Shown: positions 10,592 to 18,188 of the stretch, one piece after another
Layout: every line of letters starts with the position of its first letter
How positions within the stretch are numbered: the stretch's first letter is position 1
Assembly (NCBI GenBank): GCA_945861715.1
Contig: CAMAVK010000001.1
Location: 124,001 to 188,000 of the forward strand
DNA from: Candidatus Woesearchaeota archaeon
GTDB taxonomy: Archaea > Nanobdellota > Nanobdellia > Woesearchaeales > GW2011-AR9
Direction of reading: 5' to 3'
Length of the DNA stretch: 64,000 nucleotides
Translations under genes and position numbers: made by a program
The notes under the pieces: generated by a model
The model's input: the letters and a program-made list of their open reading frames with translations, nothing else
What the model was told of the DNA's origin: nothing
The model's database searches: none

Positions 10592-11143
10592 TTACTTTGC
10601 AAGTACTTTCTTAAGATTTTCAATGAGTTTATCCGTTGCATCATTAACTTCTTTTTCAGTTTTAGTACCAGTACATACAATCTTTCCATTACTAAAGAGC
10701 AAAAACGTCGCATTTGTTCCTTTTAATTTATGAACAAGACCTGGAAATTGTTCCGGTTCGTACTCAGTATTTGGGAGTTTAATTCCAAGAACGTTCAAAT
10801 TCAAATCCATTCCAATGGAACCTGACGCAACAATATTTTGAACTGTCACTTCTGGCTTAATTTTAACATTAATATCTAATTTTTTCAAGCTACGAATAAT
10901 ACTCTGGATTGATTTTTCGACATCTTCCATCGTACGCGCACCAGTACATACAACCTTACCTGATGAAAAAATAAGAGCAGACGTCTTAGGATCTTTAATT
11001 CTCAGAACTAATCCTGGGAATTGTTCTGGATTATATTCTGTATTTGGCAACGTTGCTGCCATTTTTTCAAGCGGAATATCTACCTCGAGTGCAGTTGATA
11101 CGACAATATTTACAATGCGTATACTTTTTAGATTTTTAGCCAT
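10592..11143 (-). CDS. tbp: TATA-box-binding protein (TBP)
   Basis: The general transcription factor that binds archaeal TATA boxes and recruits TFB and RNA polymerase. The protein is 183 residues and consists of the two expected direct repeats: LPNTEYNPEQFPGLVLRI with SGKVVCTGA in the first half and LPNTEYEPEQFPGLVHKL with NGKIVCTGT in the second. The start at 11143 (MAKNLKSIRIVN) is preferred over 11164 because it matches family starts and has AGAGGGG about 7-13 nt upstream. It lacks the acidic C-terminal tail seen in some euryarchaeal TBPs and ends in a Lys-rich helix. It is upstream of mcm on the same strand. Confidence 0.96.
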   Translation of the reverse strand: MAKNLKSIRIVNIVVSTALEVDIPLEKMAATLPNTEYNPEQFPGLVLRIKDPKTSALIFSSGKVVCTGARTMEDVEKSIQSIIRSLKKLDINVKIKPEVTVQNIVASGSIGMDLNLNVLGIKLPNTEYEPEQFPGLVHKLKGTNATFLLFSNGKIVCTGTKTEKEVNDATDKLIENLKKVLAK

Positions 11144-11448
11144 GCGCGTTCCCCTCTTTTCCACCGATGTGTATATTTCCCTTACGTGATTAACATATAC
11201 GCATTATTTGACCATAAATACTCTAATTAATCAATATGCCTTTATAAAGGAAGGAGGGGTTTTTAAATATTCCTTTTTAAACAACTCTATATCCTAACCC
11301 CCCTTATTGCAGTATATATCCTTATTTTTACCCTTATTAATACAATAAAGACAAAAATACCCCTTTTTACCATTTTCTAATCTGTGTTATTCCCAAAAAG
11401 TACAAAATGAACAGGAATCCTTTTAAAAAAGATGAAATCAATCCCATT
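11144..11448. promoter_or_regulatory. Divergent promoter region between tbp and the thiI-like gene
   Basis: For tbp (minus), GTATATGTTA (11191-11200) would place transcription start near 11170, just before the SD; a second candidate lies in the palindrome CCTTTATAAAGG (11239-11250). For the plus strand, TTTTAAAAAA (11421-11430) is 24 nt before the ATG at 11449, and GTTTTTAAATATTCC (11259-11273) is a further TATA-like stretch next to a GGAAGGAGGGG purine run. TBP autoregulation through overlapping TATA sites is possible but inferred. Confidence 0.45.
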
Positions 11449-12294
11449 ATGTCATTCCTTTTGCTTCGATATGGTGAACTCTTCCTAAAAGGAGGAAATC
11501 AGTATCAATTTATCCGCGCATTGTGTTCTAACATCAAAGCAATTACTAACCACGGTGCCCAAATTAATCAAGGTCGTCTTAATATGAATTATTTTGATGA
11601 ACATTCATTGCTTCAAAACATCTTTGGGCTTGTCTCCTACTCTATTGTTCAGAAAGTAAACTCAGATCTTTCCACGATAACCCAAAAAGCAACCGAAATG
11701 CTCGAATCAAAAAAAGGCACTTTTCGTATTGACACCAAACGCTCAGACAAACGTTTTCCAACAACCTCCCTTGATGTCAACCGTCATATTGGCGAACACA
11801 TCGAAACCCACACAAAACTTTCATTTTCACTTAAAGACCCACAAAATATCCTCCGAATCGAAATCAACAACACTGGAACCTATCTCTTCTTCGACGAAAA
11901 CACATATGCCTGCCACGGCGGCTTACCAACTGGAATCGAAGGTCGAGTTGGCCTATTAGTTGAAGACGAATTAAGTGCCTTAGCAGGCATTCTCATCATG
12001 CGCCGAGGCTGTGGAGTATATCCAATTATTCTCGAGTCAAACCAAAATCCATTTATTGAAGAAAAAACCATAGCCAAATTGCAAAAATACAGCCCATCAC
12101 CTGTCCTACTCACGAAGTGTACAACATATGAAGAAATAGATCAATTCGTAAAAGAAAAAAGACTCGCATGCCTCATTACATCATCAACCCAGCTAAATCC
12201 AAGAACATATTCTCTATCATGTGTTATTCTTCATCCCCTCATTTGCGAATCCCAAGAAAAAATTACAGAATTAAAGAAAAAATATCTTAGCTAG
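11449..12294 (+). CDS. ThiI-like protein with THUMP domain and eroded PP-loop
   Basis: ThiI makes 4-thiouridine in tRNA with an N-terminal ferredoxin-like domain, a THUMP tRNA-binding domain and a PP-loop AMP-transferase. Here the start LLLRYGELFLKGGNQ and the THUMP part (FRIDTKRSDKRFP) are clear. The junction HGGLPTGIEGRVGLL also matches ThiI, but the ATP-binding SGGxDS is replaced by VEDELSA (residues 171-177), and only ~100 residues follow instead of the usual ~200. The catalytic function is therefore probably lost, leaving a possible tRNA-binding protein. The ATG at 11449 fits family starts and has a TATA-like box 24 nt upstream; an ATG at 11407 would add 14 residues. It diverges from tbp and lies beside a second thiolation gene set. 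Confidence 0.8.
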   Translation: MSFLLLRYGELFLKGGNQYQFIRALCSNIKAITNHGAQINQGRLNMNYFDEHSLLQNIFGLVSYSIVQKVNSDLSTITQKATEMLESKKGTFRIDTKRSDKRFPTTSLDVNRHIGEHIETHTKLSFSLKDPQNILRIEINNTGTYLFFDENTYACHGGLPTGIEGRVGLLVEDELSALAGILIMRRGCGVYPIILESNQNPFIEEKTIAKLQKYSPSPVLLTKCTTYEEIDQFVKEKRLACLITSSTQLNPRTYSLSCVILHPLICESQEKITELKKKYLS

Positions 12295-12344
12295 AATCAT
12301 TATTAAAAAACAAAATTAAAAAATGAATAAATCTTGCTGCAATA

Positions 12345-12602
12345 TTACTTTTGATAGGTATCGTTTATACATTTCTGATTATATTTGATACCGTGAATGA
12401 GTGCCCATCCTGCAGGAATAGTCATAAGTGCTATTTGTGCTGCTGCCGCACCATATCTACCTTCTACAAATCTTTCAGTAATTGAACTTAAAAGGGTGCC
12501 CGTTCCAAATGCTCCTGCCGCTACTTGCATCAAATTTCCATCTCTTTCTAAAAATCGATCTGAAAGCAAATATCCAACAACATTGTCTATTGTTTGTACC
12601 AT
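12345..12602 (-). CDS. Small membrane-associated protein of unknown function
   Basis: An 85-residue protein I do not recognise. It has Ala/Gly-rich helices (AAGAFGTGTLLSS) and one likely membrane segment near residues 54-71 (AAQIALMTIPAGWALIHGI). A TATA box, TTTATAAAT on the minus strand at 12622-12631, lies 25 nt before the ATG, which supports a real leaderless gene rather than a chance frame. It lies just downstream of the ThiF/TtuA genes but has its own promoter. Confidence 0.6.
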   Translation of the reverse strand: MVQTIDNVVGYLLSDRFLERDGNLMQVAAGAFGTGTLLSSITERFVEGRYGAAAAQIALMTIPAGWALIHGIKYNQKCINDTYQK

Positions 12603-12650
12603 AAACTTCTGAAACCCACTATATTTATAAATTTTACTACTTAATAATAC

Positions 12651-13652
12651 TCAATTCCCAACTAACTTCGCATACACACTTATCGCTTCCTCTTTCGTCT
12701 TCGCTTTCACCAGCGCTCGCCCATCGCGAAATAACGAAATAGATGGCAAATGAATTGCCACCTCATCAAACGAAAACCCTGCATACATTGACCATTTTTT
12801 CTTCAAAATTTCAAACTGTGAACTCTTCCACCCTACTCCTGCAGGTATTTGAAATCGTCCAGTCGAACAAAATTGCACCACACCCTCAGTCTTAGAATTC
12901 AAGTATTCATACTCCCCACAACAAGTCTTACACGTAGCAGACTTCTTCACCGCAAGCGTGGCAATAGACCCATCTCGTAAATTAATCTTCTTGAGCACAC
13001 TCTCAACTTTCATACCAATAAGTATTTGCATCGCAAACTGCACTTGCAACGTGGCAACCATCATTGTCGCTGTCCCTAAAACACCTGCTAAATCACACGT
13101 CTCAAGTTGTGCCGGTTTCAAAAAACAAGATAAACACGCCCCGCCAGGGACTATTGGCATCACAAAACCTTGATCCCGAAGCGCCGCACCATATATCCAA
13201 GGAATTTTATTTTTTCGAGCGAAATCATTAATCAAAAAACGCGTATTCAAATTATCCGTTGCATCAATAATCACATCGCACTTTTGAAGAAGAGAAATAT
13301 TCCCCGAGTTCAAATGCATCGCATGCGCAACAACCCGAACATCTGAGTTAACATCCAGTAATCTTTTCTTAATTGTCTCAGCTTTACTTTTTCCCACATC
13401 CTCCTCACAAAACAAAACCTGCCTTTGTAAATTAGAAAGTTCAATCACATCGCGATCAACAATATTCAAACCACCTACTCCAGCTCGAGCAAGCAACTCC
13501 GCAGCAACTGTTCCTAGCGCTCCCCCACCCACTATCCCAACACAAGCCTTCTGCAATTTTTTCTGACCAACACTTCCAATCACAAGTTCTTGACGATGAT
13601 ATCTTCCATCAGTTCCGTTTATTTTTGATTGTTCTTTTTTTGCAGTTGCCAT
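12651..13652 (-). CDS. E1-like adenylyltransferase (ThiF/MoeB/TtuC family)
   Basis: It adenylates the C-terminal glycine of ubiquitin-like sulfur carriers so that they can accept sulfur. The Rossmann motif GIVGGGALG (39-47), the NLQRQ segment that binds ATP, the DATDNLNTRFLIND stretch, the likely active-site cysteine in LETCDLAGVLG, and zinc cysteine pairs (CLSC, CKTC) are all present. A C-terminal ~90-residue extension resembles a rhodanese-like or unknown small domain (SMYAGFSFDEVAIHLPSIS). The frame could also begin at a GTG at 13667 that overlaps the TtuA stop (GTGA); the ATG at 13652 is the alternative used here. Neighbouring thiolase and carrier genes point to tRNA thiolation rather than molybdopterin or thiamine synthesis. 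Confidence 0.88.
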   Translation of the reverse strand: MATAKKEQSKINGTDGRYHRQELVIGSVGQKKLQKACVGIVGGGALGTVAAELLARAGVGGLNIVDRDVIELSNLQRQVLFCEEDVGKSKAETIKKRLLDVNSDVRVVAHAMHLNSGNISLLQKCDVIIDATDNLNTRFLINDFARKNKIPWIYGAALRDQGFVMPIVPGGACLSCFLKPAQLETCDLAGVLGTATMMVATLQVQFAMQILIGMKVESVLKKINLRDGSIATLAVKKSATCKTCCGEYEYLNSKTEGVVQFCSTGRFQIPAGVGWKSSQFEILKKKWSMYAGFSFDEVAIHLPSISLFRDGRALVKAKTKEEAISVYAKLVGN

Positions 13653-13663
13653 GGGTAATAAAA

Positions 13664-14725
13664 TCACTTTATGTTCTTTTTCTTCTCATTATTTGTTTTC
13701 TTCTTTTCACTCTTTGTCTTTGTAATTATCAATACCCTCTTTGGTTTCAATGAAGTCTTTTTTGGACTCACTTCCACCTTCTTCGCACCACGTGACATTC
13801 CATCCAACGCTTCTTTAATTTTACACGCATTACATACATCATTATTTGTTGGTTCCCCACACACTAAACACATATTGAGTTGCTGGGGCTTTTTCATTTC
13901 TCTCTCTTTAATAAGCGGCATGACATTCAAGAAACTATTAATTATCCCCTGTTTTGTACCAGGGTAGCGTGCTTCAACATCATTAAGCATATCACGCACA
14001 TACGCACGAAGTCCCTCTTGCGCATTTGGACATTCAGTAAAACTAACATCAAATTTCTTCAACAATGCATAGAGGCGTGTCTCTTTCTCAGTACAAAAAT
14101 ACAACGGTTTCACTCGACTTGCAAATTGTTCATGTTCCTCAACCCCGCTTTGTGGACCAAGGTGGGCCATCAGTGTGGTATTTGCTTTAAACATATTCAT
14201 CAATACCACTTGAGCTTCATCATCTAAATTATGACCCGTAATCACTTTCGTTGCCCCATATTTCTTGGCATATTTATTTAACAAGAATCGTCGCCAAACA
14301 CCACAAATATTACATGCTTTTTTCTGTTGCAATTTCTTTATTTTTGGTGCCGCTTGATCAAGTGTATATCCAAATTCTTCCTTAGAAGAAATAATATGCA
14401 AATCAATCTCATGTTTAGTACAAAATGTTTTAAGATCACGAAGTGTCGATTTGCGATAGTTCTTAATCCCTTCATCAACCGACAATGCAAACAATGTACA
14501 CGGCAATTGGTACCGAAGCAAATATTTCTTTGTCAAATACAACACTGTCAAAGAATCTTTTCCTCCCGACGCTGCAACACACAGCGAATCAGCACGATCT
14601 ATAAGTCGAAATTTATTAATTGTTTTTTCAACCTTCTCTTCAAAATAGGCTAAAAAGTGCGCATCGCAAAGTCCTGAATGTTGCAACACAATAACTGCCT
14701 TTCTATCGCACTTGTGACATAGCAT
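13664..14725 (-). CDS. tRNA 2-thiolation enzyme (TtuA/NcsA/Ctu1 family)
   Basis: This PP-loop ATPase transfers sulfur to U54 or U34 of tRNA. Visible are an N-terminal zinc site (CHKC, with C20 and H23), the PP-loop SGGKDS (53-58), the iron-sulfur or catalytic CNICG motif, the GHNLDDEAQ motif, and a second C-terminal zinc finger (CLVC...CNAC). The last ~40 residues are a Lys-rich tail absent from most family members. The length of 353 residues is slightly above typical for that reason. It sits between the sulfur-carrier gene and the ThiF gene, with a GTGA overlap to the latter, so carrier, activating enzyme and thiolase form one transcription unit. Confidence 0.92.
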   Translation of the reverse strand: MLCHKCDRKAVIVLQHSGLCDAHFLAYFEEKVEKTINKFRLIDRADSLCVAASGGKDSLTVLYLTKKYLLRYQLPCTLFALSVDEGIKNYRKSTLRDLKTFCTKHEIDLHIISSKEEFGYTLDQAAPKIKKLQQKKACNICGVWRRFLLNKYAKKYGATKVITGHNLDDEAQVVLMNMFKANTTLMAHLGPQSGVEEHEQFASRVKPLYFCTEKETRLYALLKKFDVSFTECPNAQEGLRAYVRDMLNDVEARYPGTKQGIINSFLNVMPLIKEREMKKPQQLNMCLVCGEPTNNDVCNACKIKEALDGMSRGAKKVEVSPKKTSLKPKRVLIITKTKSEKKKTNNEKKKNIK

Positions 14726-14781
14726 TTAGCAGTTACCCACAAATTCAGTATTCCATAAAATAACAAAAATAATCCTCATCC

Positions 14782-14982
14782 TTAGCCACCACTAATAACA
14801 CTTAAAATTTCCAAAGTATCGTCAGCAGATATCTTCTCATCTTCTGTAATGACCTCATTATTACGTGTCACAATAATCGTTTCGGGGTTTAACCCTAGCT
14901 CCTTAAGAAGTAGTGCAAGCGTCTTCGCACTCGAATTAACATTACGAGTGGTGTTGTTCTTTTCAAAATGTACCGTAACCAT
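14782..14982 (-). CDS. Ubiquitin-like sulfur carrier (TtuB/MoaD/ThiS family)
   Basis: A 66-residue beta-grasp protein ending in the diagnostic ISGG, whose terminal glycine would be adenylated and thiocarboxylated by the ThiF protein two genes downstream. The sequence VTRNNEVITEDEKISADDTL matches the ThiS/MoaD fold. GGAAGGAGAG lies about 6-14 nt upstream of the ATG, a strong SD. Placement before the TtuA-type thiolase suggests it donates sulfur for tRNA thiolation; some archaeal homologues (SAMPs) also modify proteins, which cannot be excluded. Confidence 0.9.
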   Translation of the reverse strand: MVTVHFEKNNTTRNVNSSAKTLALLLKELGLNPETIIVTRNNEVITEDEKISADDTLEILSVISGG

Positions 14983-15109
14983 AATCTCTCTCCTTCCGTC
15001 TTTTAATAAGGCGGTTGTTAAATGGTATAAATCATCACTCTTTTATAAAATTTCACTCTCAAAAATAGCATAACAACGTTTTTAAGTCTACTGTTTTTAT
15101 AGTATTATC

Positions 15110-15631
15110 ATGGACATTTATTTCCTCTGCCCTTCCAGTATTGAACTATCAGACTTAGCAAAGAACTTTGGTTACACCCGTGCACTTTTCCAAAATAAAG
15201 ATTTTGTATACGCCGAAATTAAAACCGTTAAAGACGCACAGAAATTAGTCGGCCTTGCAGGATCACTTAAAGTCCCTTCCATTGCAAGAATTACCTCTGA
15301 TAATTACCGTGAAATCATCGAAAAAGTAGGCATCACCATCATCACAGGTATAGACCAAATTGCATCATCAGATAGTTTACATCAAGTACGTGGTGGCGTA
15401 GATCAAATCATCGCACCATTACTTAAAACTCGAGACATTACTATTTTTGTGCCATTTACCGACATTCTCCATAACCCTTCAGCAAAAACGATTGCTCGCA
15501 TGCGCTTCAACCTTAACGTGGCCAAGAAATACAAAGTAAACATCATCCAAAGTAGTTTGTGTCAATCAAAACACGACATCAGATCAGTAAAAGATATTGA
15601 AACCTTCTTCAGAACACTTGAAAAGAAATAA
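15110..15631 (+). CDS. rnp3: RNase P protein component 3 (Rpp30)
   Basis: Rpp30 is a TIM-barrel-like protein subunit of archaeal RNase P, which trims tRNA 5' ends. Family features include the early MDIYFLCPSS segment, the central VRGGVDQIIAPLL stretch, IFVPFTDILH and the RMRFNLNVAKKYKV helix. At 173 residues it is clearly shorter than most archaeal Rpp30 proteins (usually over 200). A TATA-like GTTTTTAAG about 30 nt before the ATG suggests a leaderless transcript. T-rich runs after the stop may terminate it. No RNase P RNA was recognised in the window. Confidence 0.8.
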   Translation: MDIYFLCPSSIELSDLAKNFGYTRALFQNKDFVYAEIKTVKDAQKLVGLAGSLKVPSIARITSDNYREIIEKVGITIITGIDQIASSDSLHQVRGGVDQIIAPLLKTRDITIFVPFTDILHNPSAKTIARMRFNLNVAKKYKVNIIQSSLCQSKHDIRSVKDIETFFRTLEKK

Positions 15632-15680
15632 ACCATTTTTCCTTTCTAATTCCTTATTTTTCAATTATCCCGTCTTTTTC

Positions 15681-15745
15681 AAATCCTATAAGTTGCTAAC
15701 TTTATACACCTCAATAGATATGAATTCCATATGGGTCGATATTGA
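15681..15745 (+). repeat. Duplicated promoter and start of the giant surface-protein gene
   Basis: This 65-bp stretch is nearly the same as 18124-18188, the promoter and first codons of the 1,812-residue protein. It keeps the TATA box (CTTTATACAC, 15700-15709) and the ATG at the same spacing (15731), but the frame reads only M-G-R-Y before a stop at 15743-15745. It is a relic 5' end of a gene copy, placed just beyond the 3' end of the lipoprotein pair. If still active, the promoter would fire antisense into both lipoprotein genes. Confidence 0.85.
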
Positions 15746-15769
15746 ACATGTCTGTTCATAGAAACATTC

Positions 15770-16915
15770 CTATTCCTCTGTTCTAAATCCTGCAAGTTGA
15801 AACGGAGCAAATAGTTTCTTTCCATCAACTTCCGGATATGTAAATCCACTATTTAACATTAAATTATTATTTCGGTCAAATATCTTCTCCAGATTAAGTA
15901 TGAACACATCATGTTTTGGTACATACACTAATTGGGTAAATGAAACCACTTCAGGAAGTAAGACTTCTTCCACTATTCGTGAAGACGCTCCATACGGAAT
16001 AACACATAACCGATTTGTATTGTCTCCTTGTTGTTTACACGGCGCATAAACTCCTGTTTGACCATTATATCCCCAATGTGAAGGATCAATAAATTGAAGA
16101 GAAGTCCCTAATAGTTCATAATTTGAATGTGCTACATCACTTGTACTCATTACAAAGAATTCATCCCCTCGAATATCTGCTGTACAAATTTCCCGTGGAC
16201 TGTTTATTTCAGTAATATTGTAATTCTCTCTCTCTCTTTCTGCCCTTTCTATATTCTCTTTTGGGACACAATCATATGCAAGGACCTTCTTAATCCCTAC
16301 ATCCAATACTGATATGTTCATAGTAAACTGTTGGAGGGGGAACGACTGTATTGTTGTAACATTTCCATTATGGTATCGGTACAAACTCGTTGTTAAGAAT
16401 CCATCTTGCTCTGAAGATGCCGCCATGATAAAGGTGTTATCATCTTCCCACGTAAATCGCGTATCAAATTTAGTGGGCATAATCAACTTTGATTCTCCTA
16501 CTGCCAAATCATACATTTCAACACTGTACCCCTCCCCAATTTTATGGGTGTAAACTATTTTAATACCTGTGGGTGATAGAACTGGGTTACCAATATTAGT
16601 GATATCCACGATGTTCTCTTTTTGATCCACCATCCCCTGTGTTTTTGGAATGGCAGTATCATACTGAAGAAAATTATTTTCACGTTGGGTACCTACTCCT
16701 GCTGTAAAATAAATAATTCCCGGAAACCTTGTAGGAACCATCGCATCCGCAGCCATCGCATCTTCAAGTGACGCATCCTGCGCCGCACCAACACATTCCC
16801 CACTCATCGGATCCCACACACGACCCGGCTTACAATCAGTCGAATCCGCAGGACTCGAAGAACTGCCACAGGCAGCAAGTATAGTACTAAGTGTCAAAAT
16901 CGGAGTATATTTCAT
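15770..16915 (-). CDS. Lipoprotein with probable beta-propeller, copy B
   Basis: A 381-residue exported lipoprotein: signal peptide MKYTPILTLSTILAAC with the lipobox cysteine at C16, a Ser-rich spacer, a two-cysteine loop (CKPGRVWDPMSGEC), an Ala/Asp-rich linker, then a beta-rich body starting FPGIIYFTAG. The segment PVLSPTGIKIVYTHKIGEG resembles TolB/PD40-type propeller blades. It is a tandem paralogue of the preceding gene and shares a 4-nt ATGA overlap with it, so they are co-transcribed. Both proteins have exactly 381 residues. The signal peptide and linker are almost identical at DNA level while the bodies have diverged strongly. Confidence 0.75.
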   Translation of the reverse strand: MKYTPILTLSTILAACGSSSSPADSTDCKPGRVWDPMSGECVGAAQDASLEDAMAADAMVPTRFPGIIYFTAGVGTQRENNFLQYDTAIPKTQGMVDQKENIVDITNIGNPVLSPTGIKIVYTHKIGEGYSVEMYDLAVGESKLIMPTKFDTRFTWEDDNTFIMAASSEQDGFLTTSLYRYHNGNVTTIQSFPLQQFTMNISVLDVGIKKVLAYDCVPKENIERAERERENYNITEINSPREICTADIRGDEFFVMSTSDVAHSNYELLGTSLQFIDPSHWGYNGQTGVYAPCKQQGDNTNRLCVIPYGASSRIVEEVLLPEVVSFTQLVYVPKHDVFILNLEKIFDRNNNLMLNSGFTYPEVDGKKLFAPFQLAGFRTEE

Positions 16916-18057
16916 TTTGGTTTAAATCCTATCACTAGCATCTTTCCTATCTCATATCCATCAACTTTAAGAGGTGGTAAATTCAAAGGAATAAACTCTC
17001 GAAGCCCAATATCATAAACATATTTACTACCTAATAATATTGAATGAAAGTCAGGCATAGCTACCATAAAATTAAATGAAGTATCTTGTGGGAGGGGAGT
17101 AACATTTTTTATTCGTGGAAAGTCCGAATACATGATTTCACATAGTGATTTAACTTCCTCCTTATCACACAGTGCATAAATGGCTAATTCGTGTTTGAAC
17201 TCACCTGAATTCTCACTCGTTCTATACCCCCATATCATTGGTTGCCCAGTTAAAACAAGTCCACTTCCCAAAAGATTTGTAGTTCCCATCGGGAAAAAAT
17301 CTGTTCCTCGAATATCGGCCATACATAATTCAAGTCTATCATTAATCGACCTGTCATAATTATCTCTTGTTACTCTTGCATGTTCTATATCTTCTTTAGA
17401 AACACATTGATACACAATTGAAGTATTGAGGTCTGTTGTCGTGACATTTACATTCATAAAAAATCCTTGTAAGGGGAAGTTTTGTAATTCATATGATGAA
17501 TTCCCATCCCATCGATAAATCGAAGTTGTACGGTATCCTTGTGTCTCAGAACTATCAGCATAAATTACTGTCTCCTCATCTTCAAATGTAATATTACTGC
17601 CACTTTTAGATGGCGCAATTTTAATATTTTTACCTAACTGTAAATCATACATCTGGATCCAATTTTTCTCTCCCCGAGTTGAAATATATGCAATCTTGGA
17701 AAAATGTGGTGAGATACTAAAGGCCCACGGATCTTGTCCAAATTCCACAATACTACCTTGGCTATCCGCCACCCGTTCTGCTCGTCGCAATTCTGTATCA
17801 AACGTAAAGAGTGAATATCCATCACTTGTAGCTCCCGTAAAATAAATAATACCTGGGAATCTTGTCTCAACCGCGGCATCAACATCCAACATCGCATCTT
17901 CCAAAGACGCATCTTGTATGGGTTTTATACATTCACCTGACATTGGATCCAACACCCGACCATTCTTACAAGTTGGATCACTTTGATCCGCAGGACTCGA
18001 AGAACTGCCACACGCAGCAAGTATTGTACTTAGTGTCAAAATAGGAGTATATTTCAT
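16912..18057 (-). CDS. Lipoprotein with probable beta-propeller, copy A
   Basis: The first gene of a tandem pair; same layout as its neighbour: signal peptide with lipobox LAAC (C16), CKNGRVLDPMSGEC loop, acidic Ala-rich linker, then a beta-rich domain (FPGIIYFTG, SISPHFSKIAYISTRGEK) that looks like TolB/PD40 propeller blades. It would be membrane-anchored and face outward. It diverges from the giant surface-protein gene at 18174, only 116 bp away, and may be controlled together with it. No catalytic motif is visible, so ligand or peptidoglycan-like binding cannot be stated. The C-terminal halves of the two copies agree only in scattered motifs. Confidence 0.75.
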   Translation of the reverse strand: MKYTPILTLSTILAACGSSSSPADQSDPTCKNGRVLDPMSGECIKPIQDASLEDAMLDVDAAVETRFPGIIYFTGATSDGYSLFTFDTELRRAERVADSQGSIVEFGQDPWAFSISPHFSKIAYISTRGEKNWIQMYDLQLGKNIKIAPSKSGSNITFEDEETVIYADSSETQGYRTTSIYRWDGNSSYELQNFPLQGFFMNVNVTTTDLNTSIVYQCVSKEDIEHARVTRDNYDRSINDRLELCMADIRGTDFFPMGTTNLLGSGLVLTGQPMIWGYRTSENSGEFKHELAIYALCDKEEVKSLCEIMYSDFPRIKNVTPLPQDTSFNFMVAMPDFHSILLGSKYVYDIGLREFIPLNLPPLKVDGYEIGKMLVIGFKPK

Positions 18058-18123
18058 AATAAGAACTACTCGGAAGGAGTATTTAATCTTTATGGAAGAA
18101 AAATTCCAACGGGCACAAAATCA

Positions 18124-18188
18124 AAATCCTATAAGTCGCTAGCTTTATATACCTCAATAGATATGAATTCCCCATGGGTAAATATAGA
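18124..18188 (+). promoter_or_regulatory. Promoter and start of the giant surface-protein gene (repeat copy 2)
   Basis: TATA box CTTTATATAC (18143-18152) lies 26 nt before the ATG at 18174, predicting a leaderless transcript. The whole stretch is a near-identical direct repeat of 15681-15745. Confidence 0.8.
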
